DNA of 64,000 nucleotides from an uncultured Muribaculaceae bacterium (GTDB taxonomy: Bacteria > Bacteroidota > Bacteroidia > Bacteroidales > Muribaculaceae): contig CAJUSZ010000002.1 in assembly GCA_910589425.1 (NCBI GenBank), positions 1-64,000 on the forward strand, read 5' to 3'. The notes under the pieces are model-generated. The model did not search any database and was not told the DNA's origin. It saw only the letters and a list, made by a program, of their open reading frames with translations. Below, one piece after another: positions 25,901 to 33,983 of this stretch. Both the position numbers and the translations under genes were made by a program. Position 1 is the stretch's first letter, and each line of letters opens with the position of its first letter.

Positions 25901-26249
25901 TGAGCCTGCAAGAAAACTCCATCGGAAAGGATACACTATTTTTGCAACGCAAGGCACCCATACATTCCTCAATGAGAACGGCATCCCGGCAATCCGTGTC
26001 TACTGGCCTAATGAAGAGGGTTCGCCCCAACTTCTCGACATGGTAAGGGCTCACAAGATCGATATGATCGTAAATATCCCTAAGAATCTGTCGGACAAGG
26101 AGATCAGTAATGGTTACAAAGTGCGTCGCGCGGCAGTGGATCTCAACATACCGCTCATAACAAATGCCCGCCTCGCATCAGCATTCATCAACGCTTTCTG
26201 CGAGATCTCCGTAGAGGAGATAGGCATAAAGGCGTGGGATGAGTATTGA
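22980..26249 (+). CDS. carB: Carbamoyl-phosphate synthase large subunit
   Basis: A 1089-residue enzyme with two ATP-grasp halves; the first forms carboxyphosphate and carbamate, the second phosphorylates carbamate. The opening KVLLLGSGALKIGEAGEFDYSGSQ and the partner SVVVLGSGAYRIGSSVEFDW mark the two halves. The C-terminal MGS-like domain (from about residue 950, FATQGTHTFL) is the usual allosteric part. The GALKIGEAGEFDYSGSQALKALKEE wording is closer, by memory, to eukaryotic CAD/CPS I sequences than to the E. coli type, a known trait of some bacterial groups. Frame extends to 22944; ATG 22980 is chosen, though ATG 23025 is also possible. Forms one operon with carA. Confidence 0.95.
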   Translation: MTNSEEKTFNGQPTLMRNKKINKVLLLGSGALKIGEAGEFDYSGSQALKALKEENIETVLINPNIATVQTSEGFADKIYFLPVTPYFVRKVIEKERPDGILLSFGGQTALNCGVKLYENGTLEEFDVEVLGTPVQAIMDTEDRELFVEKLDEIDVKTIKSEAVSDVENACAAADRLGYPVIVRAAYALGGLGSGFCDTREQLVQLVEKALSFSPQVLVEKSLKGWKEVEYEVVRDRFDNCITVCNMENFDPLGIHTGESIVVAPSQTLSNEDYHYLRKLAIKIIRHIGIVGECNVQYAFDPQSMEYRVIEVNARLSRSSALASKATGYPLAFVAAKLGLGYGLHQLKNSVTKSTSAFFEPALDYIVCKIPRWDMGKFHGVRREIGSSMKSVGEVMAIGRTFEEAIQKGLRMTGRGMHGFVENKEVSKDNIEQALKEPTDMRVFAIATALRHGFSVEEIHNLTKIDRWFLEKLRHIVETGRELEEYSDVKALPEELLRKAKSQGFSDFQIGRALYGKAMNERSEELSDSVRARRKELGIVPVVKQIDTLAAEYPAQTNYLYLTYNGSENDINYEHDGKSVVVLGSGAYRIGSSVEFDWCGVNALLTVAKEGYRPVMINYNPETVSTDYDMCDRLYFDELTFERVMDILELETPHGVILSTGGQIPNNLAMRLDASGQKILGTQAYDIDRAEDRNKFSSLCDSIGVDQPRWRELTSLEAIDEFVAEVGFPVLVRPSYVLSGAAMNVCSNEDELTRFLRLAANVSKRHPVVVSEFIQQAKEIEMDAVAQDGEIKLYAISEHIEFAGVHSGDATIQFPPQKLYVETMRRIKKISGKIAKALHISGPFNIQFLAKDNDIKVIECNLRASRSFPFVSKVSKQNFIDTATRVMLGLKVDKPGKSAFDLDYVGIKASQFSFSRLQGADPVLGVDMSSTGEVGCIGDDTNEAILKAMLSVGYSIPKQSVLISSGSARQKVALLEPARKLHRKGYTIFATQGTHTFLNENGIPAIRVYWPNEEGSPQLLDMVRAHKIDMIVNIPKNLSDKEISNGYKVRRAAVDLNIPLITNARLASAFINAFCEISVEEIGIKAWDEY

Positions 26250-26311
26250 TGTGAAAAGGATGTATGTCGGAGGTTCATACAATATCTCTACCTCCAAATA
26301 GTTTTATAATT

Positions 26312-28021
26312 ATGACAGAAATTAAGGAAGAGGCTATTGTCAATGAGAATGGCCTGAATTTCATAGAACAGGAAATCAAAGCCGATCTTGAGGCAGGGAA
26401 AAACGGAGGGCGTCTCAACACCCGTTTCCCCCCTGAACCTAACGGTTATCTCCATATAGGCCATGCAAAGGCTTTTATAATGGATTTCGGCGCCGCTGAA
26501 AAATTTGGCGGAACATGTAATTTGCGTTTCGACGACACGAATCCTCAAAAAGAGGATACGGAATATGTCGAGGCAATAAAGCGCGATATCCATTGGCTCG
26601 GATTTGACTGGGGAGATCGTCTATATTACGCTTCGGATTATTTTCAACAGCTTTTTGATCTGGCCAAGAGAATGATTTCCGAGGGGAAAGCTTATGTTGA
26701 CGAACAGTCGAGCGAGGAGATAGCTGCCCAAAAAGGGACTCCCACCGAGGCTGGGGTAAATTCGCCGTATCGCGATAGGCCGGTTGAGGAAAACCTCGAT
26801 CTTTTCGAGCGCATGAATAAAGGTGAGTTCGACGAAGGATCCATGGTACTCCGTGCAAAAATAGATATGGCCAACTCCAACATGCATTTCAGGGATCCCA
26901 TCATGTACCGGATCATAAAGACCCCGCATTGGCGCACCGGCGAGAAATGGAAAGTCTATCCCATGTATGATTTCGCACATGGCCAGAGCGATTACTTCGA
27001 GGGGGTTACACATTCAATATGCACGCTTGAATTTGTGCCTCATCGACCGCTATATGAATATTTCGTAAAGGAACTCGCCGACGATTCATACTGCCCCCGT
27101 CAGATTGAATTCAACAGATTGAACCTGACATACACCGTCATGAGCAAGCGCAAGCTTCTTCAGCTGGTGCAGGAGAATCTCGTGAGCGGCTGGGATGATC
27201 CGCGAATGCCTACGATATGCGGTTTGCGTCGCAGAGGTTACACCCCTTCGTCGATAAAGGATTTTGTCAACCGGATAGGATATACAAAGTATGAGGCGCT
27301 CAACCATATTGAGCTTCTGGAACATTCGGTGAGGGAGGATCTTAACAAAACGGCCACCCGTGTCAGCGCTGTTCAGAACCCGGTTAAGTTGATCCTGACA
27401 AACTATCCGGAGGAGAAGACCGAAATGATGGAGATGGATAACAATCCGGAGAATCCTGCTGAGGGGACACATCAGATGCCGTTCAGCCGCGAGCTTTGGA
27501 TAGAGCGTGAGGATTTCATGGAGAATCCTCCCAAGAAATTCTTCCGGATGTCGCCAGACAAGGAGGTCAGGCTGAAAGGTGCGTATATTGTCCGTTGCAC
27601 CGGAGTAAGGAAAGATGACGAAGGCAATATCGAAGAGATATATGCAACGTATGATCCCGAAACCCGTAGCGGGCTTCCTGGTGCGGACCGTAAGGTCAAG
27701 GGTACCCTTCATTGGGTGTCGGTACCGACGGCGGTGAAAGCCGAAGTGCGCGATTATGACCGTCTTTTCGCTGTGGAAAATCCTTCGGCCGAAGAAGGTG
27801 ATTTCCGTGAGATGCTAAACCCGGACTCTCTGGTAATCCGCGACAATGTGATGATCGAGCCGTGGCTCGCCGAACGTGCGGAATCTGGAGATCATTATCA
27901 GTTCCAACGTCTCGGTTATTATACGGTAGATCCGGATTCAACCGAAGGCAAATTGGTGTTCAACAAGACAATAGGATTGAAGGACACTTGGGCCAAGGAG
28001 ATGAAGAAGTCCGGAAAATGA
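26312..28021 (+). CDS. glnS: Glutaminyl-tRNA synthetase
   Basis: A 569-residue class I aminoacyl-tRNA synthetase. The HIGH box is in PEPNGYLHIGHAKA (HIGH at 48-51) and the KMSKS-equivalent is VMSKRKL near residue 275. The LRFDDTNPQKEDTEYVEAI motif and the two-barrel C-terminal anticodon domain identify the Gln rather than Glu enzyme. ATG at 26312 gives a typical start; the frame is open upstream to 26264. Its presence means Gln-tRNA is made directly, without needing the GatCAB route for Gln. It follows carB by about 60 bases and ends before a strong terminator, so it may be read from the carAB promoter. Confidence 0.95.
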   Translation: MTEIKEEAIVNENGLNFIEQEIKADLEAGKNGGRLNTRFPPEPNGYLHIGHAKAFIMDFGAAEKFGGTCNLRFDDTNPQKEDTEYVEAIKRDIHWLGFDWGDRLYYASDYFQQLFDLAKRMISEGKAYVDEQSSEEIAAQKGTPTEAGVNSPYRDRPVEENLDLFERMNKGEFDEGSMVLRAKIDMANSNMHFRDPIMYRIIKTPHWRTGEKWKVYPMYDFAHGQSDYFEGVTHSICTLEFVPHRPLYEYFVKELADDSYCPRQIEFNRLNLTYTVMSKRKLLQLVQENLVSGWDDPRMPTICGLRRRGYTPSSIKDFVNRIGYTKYEALNHIELLEHSVREDLNKTATRVSAVQNPVKLILTNYPEEKTEMMEMDNNPENPAEGTHQMPFSRELWIEREDFMENPPKKFFRMSPDKEVRLKGAYIVRCTGVRKDDEGNIEEIYATYDPETRSGLPGADRKVKGTLHWVSVPTAVKAEVRDYDRLFAVENPSAEEGDFREMLNPDSLVIRDNVMIEPWLAERAESGDHYQFQRLGYYTVDPDSTEGKLVFNKTIGLKDTWAKEMKKSGK

Positions 28022-28106
28022 ATGTCTGCGGCCTTTATGTGATCTGATTGACATATAAAGAAATATCTGATGCAAGATGGTTTTATAGACCGCACGCATC
28101 GATTTA

Positions 28107-28149
28107 AAAACAGATGCTGGTGCCTTTACGAGGTTCCAGCATCTGTTTT
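28107..28149 (+). terminator. Rho-independent terminator after glnS
   Basis: Perfect 14-bp arms AAAACAGATGCTGG and CCAGCATCTGTTTT with a 15-base loop. The 324-base gap 28022-28345 otherwise holds only the glyA promoter. Confidence 0.88.
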
Positions 28150-28231
28150 GAGTTTGCGGACAATGAAACTCAATGAGTGTTTTGATGATTACCATGTCAG
28201 ATTGCCCGAAATGTAAAAAAGGCTCTTAAGA

Positions 28232-28264
28232 TTTGCCAAATCGGGGGGGATTGTGTAAATTTGC
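28232..28264 (+). promoter_or_regulatory. glyA promoter
   Basis: TTTG at 28232-28235, 20 bases, then TAAATTTGC at 28256-28264, followed by a leader of about 75 bases in which I see no clear riboswitch fold. Confidence 0.75.
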
Positions 28265-28345
28265 ATCGGAATTCATTCAGCCTGTAAACGGGCGGAAAGG
28301 ATCGGCACAATAATTTTTTATGATCTCAAAATCTAATATCAAAAT

Positions 28346-29626
28346 ATGAAACGAGACAACGAAATCTTCGAGATGATTGACCGCGAGCACCTTCGCCAGC
28401 GTCGCGGAATCGAACTTATCGCATCAGAAAACTTTGTCAGCGACGAAGTAATGCGTGCTATGGGTTCATGTCTTACAAACAAATATGCAGAAGGTTATCC
28501 GGCTCACCGCTACTATGGCGGTTGCCAGGTAGTCGACGATGTAGAGAATCTTGCCCGCGAGCGTGCCAAGAAGCTCTTTGGTGCTGAATGGGTTAATGTT
28601 CAGCCTCACAGCGGCGCTCAGGCCAATATGGCAGTGTTCATGGCTTGCCTCAAGCCCGGCGACAAATTCATGGGAATGGACCTCAGCCACGGCGGACACC
28701 TCAGCCACGGCAGCCCGGTGAATTTCTCAGGTCTTATGTTTGAGCCTATCAGCTATACTGTAGACAAAGAGACCGGTCGTGTCAACTACGAAGAGATGGA
28801 AGAAAAAGCCCGTGCCGAGAAGCCGAAGCTGATCATTGCCGGAGCAAGTGCTTACAGCCGCGAATGGGATTATGCCCGCGTGCGCAAATTGGCTGACGAG
28901 ATCGGTGCCATTTTCATGGTGGATATGGCTCATCCGGCAGGACTTATAGCAGCAGGACTTCTCGACAACCCCCTCAAGCATGCCCACATCGTTACCACCA
29001 CCACTCACAAGACTCTCAGAGGTCCCCGTGGCGGTATGATCCTGATGGGTAAAGATTTTGACAATCCTTGGGGTAAGAAAACTCCGAAGGGAGAGATCAA
29101 GAAAATGTCAGCTCTTCTTGATTCAGCCGTATTCCCCGGTGTCCAGGGCGGTCCGCTTGAGCATGTGATCGCAGCGAAAGCTGTTGCATTCGGCGAGGCT
29201 CTTCAGCCCGAGTGGAAGGAATACATGATGCAGGTTAAGAAGAATGCCGATGCTCTTGCTCAGGCTCTGATCAAGAGAGGTTATAAAATTATCTCTGACG
29301 GCACAGACAACCACTGCATGCTCGTGGATCTCCGTCCGAAGTTCCCCGAGATGAGCGGAAAGAAAGCGGAGCGCGTGCTTGTTGAAGCAGACATCACTGC
29401 AAACAAGAACATGGTTCCATACGACACCCGCAGCCCGTTCCTGACATCAGGCCTGCGTTTCGGAACAGCAGCCATCACCACACGTGGTGCAAAAGAGGAG
29501 CTTATGGAGAAGATCGCAGATCTGATCGACCGAGTACTCATGAATGCGGACAATGAGGATGTGATCCGTGAAGTGCGCCTTGAAGTAAACGAAATGATGA
29601 ACGAATATCCGATGTTCGCCTGGTAA
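28346..29626 (+). CDS. glyA: Serine hydroxymethyltransferase
   Basis: A 426-residue PLP enzyme that moves the serine hydroxymethyl group to tetrahydrofolate, giving glycine and one-carbon units. The start RQRRGIELIASENFVS, the YAEGYPAHRYYGGC segment and the PLP lysine motif VTTTTHKTLRGPRGG (lysine near residue 222) are all standard. Codon choice is noticeably more biased toward frequent codons than in flanking genes (many GCT, CGC, AAG), suggesting high expression. It has a strong promoter upstream and a clear terminator at 29661-29695, so it is a single-gene unit. Cytoplasmic, usually a dimer or tetramer. Confidence 0.97.
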   Translation: MKRDNEIFEMIDREHLRQRRGIELIASENFVSDEVMRAMGSCLTNKYAEGYPAHRYYGGCQVVDDVENLARERAKKLFGAEWVNVQPHSGAQANMAVFMACLKPGDKFMGMDLSHGGHLSHGSPVNFSGLMFEPISYTVDKETGRVNYEEMEEKARAEKPKLIIAGASAYSREWDYARVRKLADEIGAIFMVDMAHPAGLIAAGLLDNPLKHAHIVTTTTHKTLRGPRGGMILMGKDFDNPWGKKTPKGEIKKMSALLDSAVFPGVQGGPLEHVIAAKAVAFGEALQPEWKEYMMQVKKNADALAQALIKRGYKIISDGTDNHCMLVDLRPKFPEMSGKKAERVLVEADITANKNMVPYDTRSPFLTSGLRFGTAAITTRGAKEELMEKIADLIDRVLMNADNEDVIREVRLEVNEMMNEYPMFAW

Positions 29627-29660
29627 TAGGGTGAGACGGATATAATAAATCCGAGAATTC

Positions 29661-29695
29661 AACGACCGTCTCTTCAATAATGAGACGGTCGTTTT
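29661..29695 (+). terminator. Rho-independent terminator after glyA
   Basis: AACGACCGTCTC pairs perfectly with GAGACGGTCGTT across nine bases, followed by TTTCT. Confidence 0.88.
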
Positions 29696-29713
29696 CTCAT
29701 AAAACCGAATTAA

Positions 29714-30367
29714 ATGGAAAACTTAAATCTGCGGGCGATTCCTGATGTGCTTTTTATAACGGGTATCGGTACGGATGTAGGTAAAAGTTATGCCACAGGC
29801 TGGCTTGCGAGAGAAATTTCATCTGCGGGAGAGTCTGTCATAACACAGAAACTGATACAGACCGGCAACGAATCGATGAGCGAGGATATAGAGGTCCATC
29901 GCAAGATAATGGGTATTCCCCTTCAAAGCGTGGATCTATGCCATATAACAGCTCCGTTGATTCTGTCCTATCCTGCCTCCCCCCATCTTGCAGCGAGAAT
30001 TGACGGGAAAAGTCTGGATCTGACCATAGCTTCTGAGGCTACATCTGCTCTTTTGAAGAAATACAGGCATGTGCTTGTGGAGGGTGCCGGTGGGATTATG
30101 GTTCCTCTTACGGAACGCTATCTTACGATAGATTATGTGGTAGAACATAATCTTCCGACAGTAGTTGTAACCAACGGGCGTCTGGGTTCTATCAGCGACA
30201 CTCTGCTCACGCTTGAAGCGCTCGGTAGAAGAGGAGTTGAGATTTTCGCAGTAATCTACAATCCGTATTTTGATACCGACAGTGTGATAGCCAGAGAGAC
30301 GCGGGCATATCTATCCTGTTATGTGAAAGAAAAATATGAACGGACGTTATTTCTGACGATGCCTTGA
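29714..30367 (+). CDS. bioD: Dethiobiotin synthetase
   Basis: A 217-residue ATP-dependent enzyme that closes the ureido ring of dethiobiotin from diaminopelargonate and carbon dioxide. The P-loop TGIGTDVGKS is at 16-25 and the second nucleotide motif VEGAGGIMVPL near residue 120. ITQKLIQTG supplies a conserved lysine. Length fits the family. It stands alone: no bioA, bioB or bioF is within the window, so the rest of biotin synthesis is elsewhere. The gene begins right after the glyA terminator and only about 19 bases separate the terminator end from the ATG, so its promoter must overlap the terminator or transcription reads through. Confidence 0.93.
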   Translation: MENLNLRAIPDVLFITGIGTDVGKSYATGWLAREISSAGESVITQKLIQTGNESMSEDIEVHRKIMGIPLQSVDLCHITAPLILSYPASPHLAARIDGKSLDLTIASEATSALLKKYRHVLVEGAGGIMVPLTERYLTIDYVVEHNLPTVVVTNGRLGSISDTLLTLEALGRRGVEIFAVIYNPYFDTDSVIARETRAYLSCYVKEKYERTLFLTMP

Positions 30368-30585
30368 ACAGATGATAGCCGGTTGGGGTCTTAATCGCAT
30401 CGTTATGACGTTATTCTGATCTGCGTATTGTCAATCCGAATTATTTCATTAAATTTGCATTGACCTTTACTGAAAGGGTGGTCAGAGATTGTGGTCTCCA
30501 AGAATGATCAAGGATCCATTTTCTGAATATCAAGCCGCTACACCTGATGACCGCCGGTACATATTAATTCACATAAGTCTGATAT

Positions 30586-31224
30586 ATGCAAGAAGACTAT
30601 TTTCTAACAATATCCAAGCAGGAGCTATCGCTTTTGCCGCCGGCTAAATTCGACGGCAGAATTGAAGTCGTGGATTCAGAAGATCGTGCAGTTGAAACAA
30701 TTGCGGAAATCAGAAAGGCTCCTCTTGTGGGATTCGATACCGAAACACGCCCGTCTTTTAAGAAAGGTATGTTGAATGAGGTGGCTTTGATGCAGCTATC
30801 CACAGAAGATACGTGCTATCTGTTTCGTCTTAACAAGATCGGGCTATGCAAATCATTGCTCGATTTTATAGAGGATGAAAATTGTGTGAAAGTAGGTTTG
30901 TCCCTTCATGATGATTTTCATAATCTCCATAGGATTGCGGATTTCGAACCCAAAGGATTCATTGATCTTCAACATTATGTCAAGCAGTTCAAGATATTGG
31001 ACAACAGCCTGTCGAGAATAAACGCCATTGTTTTCGGCAAAAGAATATCCAAAGGGCAGAGGCTATCGAACTGGGAAGCCAGCGAACTGTCGGAAGCCCA
31101 GAAGGGATACGCATCTCTCGATGCCGTGGCGTGCATGAGCATTTACAGGGAATTGCAAAGCGGTCGGTTCGATCCATTGTCATCGCCATTCCTACACTAT
31201 GCAGACCGCGATAATTCGGTCTGA
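30586..31224 (+). CDS. RNase D-like 3'-5' exonuclease domain protein
   Basis: A 212-residue DEDDy exonuclease. Motif I is GFDTETRP (Asp51, Glu53), motif II is the VGLSLHDDFHNL segment with its Asp, and motif III is YASLDAVAC with the Tyr and Asp spaced as YxxxD. There are no HRDC domains, so it is the small stand-alone form rather than full RNase D. Substrate could be RNA 3' ends or DNA. The 218-base gap upstream has a -7-like AAATTTGC near 30456-30463 and a leader of about 120 bases with weak pairing (TGACC/GGTCA). It is followed by a small membrane protein gene. Confidence 0.87.
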   Translation: MQEDYFLTISKQELSLLPPAKFDGRIEVVDSEDRAVETIAEIRKAPLVGFDTETRPSFKKGMLNEVALMQLSTEDTCYLFRLNKIGLCKSLLDFIEDENCVKVGLSLHDDFHNLHRIADFEPKGFIDLQHYVKQFKILDNSLSRINAIVFGKRISKGQRLSNWEASELSEAQKGYASLDAVACMSIYRELQSGRFDPLSSPFLHYADRDNSV

Positions 31225-31288
31225 CTGACATTACGATTCTTTCTTTTCAAATAATTTCCTGAGACAGGAAATCAAAAAAATTCAAATT

Positions 31289-31534
31289 ATGCGCAATAAG
31301 GCTTATATATGGCTTCCGTTAGCCATGTTGATCTATACAGTTGCAATGGCTTTGGCATTTAAAGCCGATTTGTTGGGCGAAAAGCGGTATTTCCAGTTTT
31401 ACGGGACGCTTGCGATCCAGATTATCGTCATACTTCTGTTGTATGTATTTCTGCGTAAGAAAGCCAGGCTGCGTGATAGCAGGGAGGCCGCAGACGAACA
31501 TTATGACTCCGACGATAACAAGCCGGCGGAATAA
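31289..31534 (+). CDS. Small two-span membrane protein, unknown
   Basis: An 81-residue protein with two hydrophobic segments (about residues 5-23 and 36-57) and a charged tail ending in acidic residues. No lipobox and no known domain. The first span follows a short basic start, MRNKAYIW, so it could be a hairpin with both ends in the cytoplasm. It lies 64 bases after the exonuclease gene on the same strand and ahead of a hairpin terminator, so it may be the second gene of that transcript. Function not recognised. Confidence 0.7.
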   Translation: MRNKAYIWLPLAMLIYTVAMALAFKADLLGEKRYFQFYGTLAIQIIVILLLYVFLRKKARLRDSREAADEHYDSDDNKPAE

Positions 31535-31555
31535 ATGACAAGCAGATAAAATGAG

Positions 31556-31585
31556 AGCTGTCCGGTTTTGTTGCGCCGGGCAGCT
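31556..31585. terminator. Hairpin terminator after the small membrane protein
   Basis: AGCTGTCCGG pairs with CCGGGCAGCT (one G-U pair) around a 10-base loop, then TTTAAC. It separates this unit from convergent dapF. Confidence 0.7.
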
Positions 31586-31656
31586 TTAACATTTGCGCAC
31601 TCATGGTCAAATTTGATCAGCCGGTAGAAGATCTTTCTCTGCTGGTGTATACAGAA

Positions 31657-32565
31657 CTACTTTATCCGATTTGATATTATTTCGGATTGGTTGTGTATAT
31701 CAAGTTTTTCCGTGTTGAAATAGAAAGTCCCGTCAGCTATGAATGAGGCCTTGCCTTCAAGAACCAGTGATCCTGTTTCAGGATTTCGCTCCACAGTCAA
31801 TGTCCCTCCCGGCAAAGTGAGCTTAATTCTCGGGGAACTGTTGCCCAGCAACCTTGCGGCGGCAGCCACGGCGCATGCTCCGGTGCCGCTTGCCGGCCTT
31901 TCGCCGAAATCTTTTATCCAGAATCTTACTTCATATTCGGTTTCATTTATGCGGCGGGCGAACTCAATGTTGGCTTTCTCCGGCCATCTGGAATGCTTTT
32001 CTAACAGAGGAGCGTATGTGAAGAATGCTTCATCTGAGAGATCGTCCGTAAACACAACGCCATGAGGATTTCCCATGTCGACCGGGACAACAGTAAAAGC
32101 CCGGTCATCGGTGATGAGTATCGCACCGTTGTGCCCGTCGTCAGTTTGCGATACCAGAATAGGGGAGACAAACATGGGCTTGCCCATGTCTACGGTTATC
32201 GTCCTGATATTATTGTTGTCGTCTCTATGTATGGTTATGCTTTTCCTCCCTGCTTCAGTCTCAAGAGTGAAAGAATCGGAGTTGATAAGTCCGCGGGTGA
32301 TGGCATATAGAGCCACGCATCTGGCCGCATTACCGCACATTTGAACTTCCGACCCATCAGAATTGAAAAGTCTCATTCTTAAGTCGGCCGATTCAGACGG
32401 CATGATCAATGCCAGACCGTCGGCTCCCACGCCAAAGAACGCATTGCTGATCACGTCAGCGAGTTCAGACGGATCAAATACTGGAAATTGTCGTGTGGCA
32501 TCGAGAAAAATGTAGTTCTTCCCTGCGCCATGCATTTTTGTAAACTGTATGTTTAGCGATTTCAT
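31657..32565 (-). CDS. dapF: Diaminopimelate epimerase
   Basis: A 302-residue epimerase that converts LL- to meso-diaminopimelate for lysine and peptidoglycan. The two catalytic cysteines are Cys77 in MCGNAARC and a second near residue 227 in SGTGACAVAAA. The start TKMHGAGKNYIFLD is typical. The frame continues upstream to 32622, overlapping the end of the Crp/Fnr gene, but ATG at 32565 directly begins the family's N-terminus. LL-diaminopimelate aminotransferase, which often sits beside dapF in Bacteroidetes, is not here; dapA is at 51.8 kb. It lies 49 bases downstream of the regulator and may be transcribed with it. Confidence 0.95.
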   Translation of the reverse strand: MKSLNIQFTKMHGAGKNYIFLDATRQFPVFDPSELADVISNAFFGVGADGLALIMPSESADLRMRLFNSDGSEVQMCGNAARCVALYAITRGLINSDSFTLETEAGRKSITIHRDDNNNIRTITVDMGKPMFVSPILVSQTDDGHNGAILITDDRAFTVVPVDMGNPHGVVFTDDLSDEAFFTYAPLLEKHSRWPEKANIEFARRINETEYEVRFWIKDFGERPASGTGACAVAAAARLLGNSSPRIKLTLPGGTLTVERNPETGSLVLEGKASFIADGTFYFNTEKLDIHNQSEIISNRIK

Positions 32566-32614
32566 ATTAATGAAATTTTTAGTTTCACATTGGTTTGCCA
32601 TTCGGGTAGGTCGA

Positions 32615-33316
32615 TTATCCAAAGCGTGATATTTTTCTTAGTCTCTGCGGATTGATAATCTTAATGCGTCTTCCGTCCACAAGAATCAATTGCTCCTCCA
32701 CGAATGCTCCGAGAGTGCGGGTGGCGTTGGAGGATGTCATGTTCGAGAGACTCGCAAGGTCTTCCCGGCTCATGCAGATGCGCAATGTCGCGTCGTCGTC
32801 CTCAAGCCCATAATTGTCAGCAAGCAGAAGCAAAGCTTCTGCAAGGCGGCCGCGGATGTGCTTCTGGGTTAGGGTTACGAGTTTATTGTCGGATCCGCCG
32901 AGGTTTCTCGACAATTCATGAATGAAGAACATAGCGAGATTATTGTTCGCACGGATGAGTTCCTCTACGATTTTCATCGGAATGCATCCGACTGCCGATG
33001 GCTCGAACGCCGAAGCCGACGACGTATAGTTTTCACCGGCAAAATATGCCCTGTAGCCGAAATACTGAACCGGACGATATAGCCTGATTATCTGGACCCG
33101 CTCGCCGACTCCGCTCTTGAATGTCTTTACTTTACCCTCGAGCAGACACCACAGTTGTTCCGGCATCTCACCTTCGGCATAGATGATTTGATTCTTCTTG
33201 TAGTTCTGGATGGAGAAATGCTGGGACACTATGCGTCGCTGCTCCGGGAGAAGCACGTTCCATAGCTCCGAAAGGTCTTGAGATATAATCTGCTCAAGGT
33301 CGCTTTTCTTGATCAT
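32615..33316 (-). CDS. Crp/Fnr-family transcription regulator
   Basis: A 233-residue regulator with an N-terminal cyclic-nucleotide-binding-fold domain (about 20-130), a long dimer helix (FFIHELSRNLGGSDNKLV) and a C-terminal winged helix with MSREDLASLSNMTSSNATRTL as the recognition region. The FNR iron-sulfur cysteines are absent, and the loop that contacts cAMP in Crp is not conserved, so the signal is unknown. Related Bacteroidetes proteins respond to stress or nitric oxide (as HcpR does), but that is not shown here. A perfect 8-base inverted repeat flanks the promoter region upstream (33393-33432), which could be an autoregulatory site. Confidence 0.88.
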   Translation of the reverse strand: MIKKSDLEQIISQDLSELWNVLLPEQRRIVSQHFSIQNYKKNQIIYAEGEMPEQLWCLLEGKVKTFKSGVGERVQIIRLYRPVQYFGYRAYFAGENYTSSASAFEPSAVGCIPMKIVEELIRANNNLAMFFIHELSRNLGGSDNKLVTLTQKHIRGRLAEALLLLADNYGLEDDDATLRICMSREDLASLSNMTSSNATRTLGAFVEEQLILVDGRRIKIINPQRLRKISRFG

Positions 33317-33392
33317 ATTTATGTTAATAATCTTAACCTGTAGAAATTCAGAAACCTATGGTGATGTAGACGTTCTGAGATATGTTTTTTAC

Positions 33393-33432
33393 CTGTTACA
33401 GAACACAAATTTACAACAATATTTTGTAACAG
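33393..33432. promoter_or_regulatory. Palindromic operator candidate around the crp/fnr promoter
   Basis: CTGTTACA at 33393-33400 and TGTAACAG at 33425-33432 form perfect inverted arms 24 bases apart. A minus-strand -7 box TAAATTTG (33406-33413) lies between the arms. The site is 77-116 bases upstream of the regulator's ATG. Binding by the regulator itself is an inference from position. Confidence 0.5.
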
Positions 33433-33453
33433 CAAAATAGATTTTATGCGTGG

Positions 33454-33475
33454 ACAAGCAGTGAACAAGCAGTGA
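33454..33475. repeat. Short tandem direct repeat, two 11-base units
   Basis: ACAAGCAGTGA occurs twice in a row. It lies between the palindrome and the end of the gene at 33515. Two units are too few to suggest a CRISPR or mobile element; it may be a slippage product or part of a regulatory site. Confidence 0.5.
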
Positions 33476-33514
33476 AAACATCAGCGCCTCAACGTGTTTA
33501 TTTCAATTCCATCG

Positions 33515-33934
33515 TCACTGCAAAGTTCCGTAGCTATCAAAGGAAAGCAAGACGCAATCAGAATAGTCTGTAGCCTGTTGTTCTATTGACGGTGGTGTAA
33601 GAACTTGGACTGGTTCTTTGCTCATAGCAAAATCTATTGCGAATGTTAAAAGAGTAAGGACTACAAATACTATACCCCATATAGCAACGGCTTTGTCACG
33701 CTTTCCCTTGGAGGAGATGATTAGACCGATGATACACAATATTAATCCGACAAGAAGCAATGAACTTCCGATTATAAAGCCGTTATATAAAAATGATTCA
33801 AGGAATTGTTTGCTGTCTGGAAACGCTTGTAGATATAACGACAGATGGAACATCCAGTTTGCCAACAGAACAAAAAGTGTCATTCCGAACCCGATCCAGG
33901 ATACAGTTGGTGATTGTTTGGAGTTACAGTCCAT
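33515..33934 (-). CDS. Small membrane protein with three spans, unknown
   Basis: A 139-residue protein. Three hydrophobic segments lie at about residues 13-33, 48-70 and 82-104. The start has a short Ser/Thr/Asn-rich stretch; the C-terminal third (SKEPVQVLTPPSIEQQAT...) is hydrophilic and probably exposed on one side of the membrane. It resembles DUF4190-like small proteins in general shape only, and I do not recognise a family with confidence. The gene lies 49 bases downstream of the DUF3108 gene on the same strand, and its end is separated from the Crp/Fnr promoter region by about 40 bases. Confidence 0.6.
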   Translation of the reverse strand: MDCNSKQSPTVSWIGFGMTLFVLLANWMFHLSLYLQAFPDSKQFLESFLYNGFIIGSSLLLVGLILCIIGLIISSKGKRDKAVAIWGIVFVVLTLLTFAIDFAMSKEPVQVLTPPSIEQQATDYSDCVLLSFDSYGTLQ

Positions 33935-33983
33935 TTGTGATCATGATAGAGTTATAATCCAATAGTCGGGAACTTTTCTGTCT

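Noticed and set aside
30456..30585. Riboswitch or T-box leader before the exonuclease gene
   Set aside because: Only weak TGACC/GGTCA pairing is visible; no conserved motif of a known riboswitch is recognised.
33454..33475. Repeat array that might be CRISPR-like
   Set aside because: Only two 11-base units with no spacer and no cas genes in the window.
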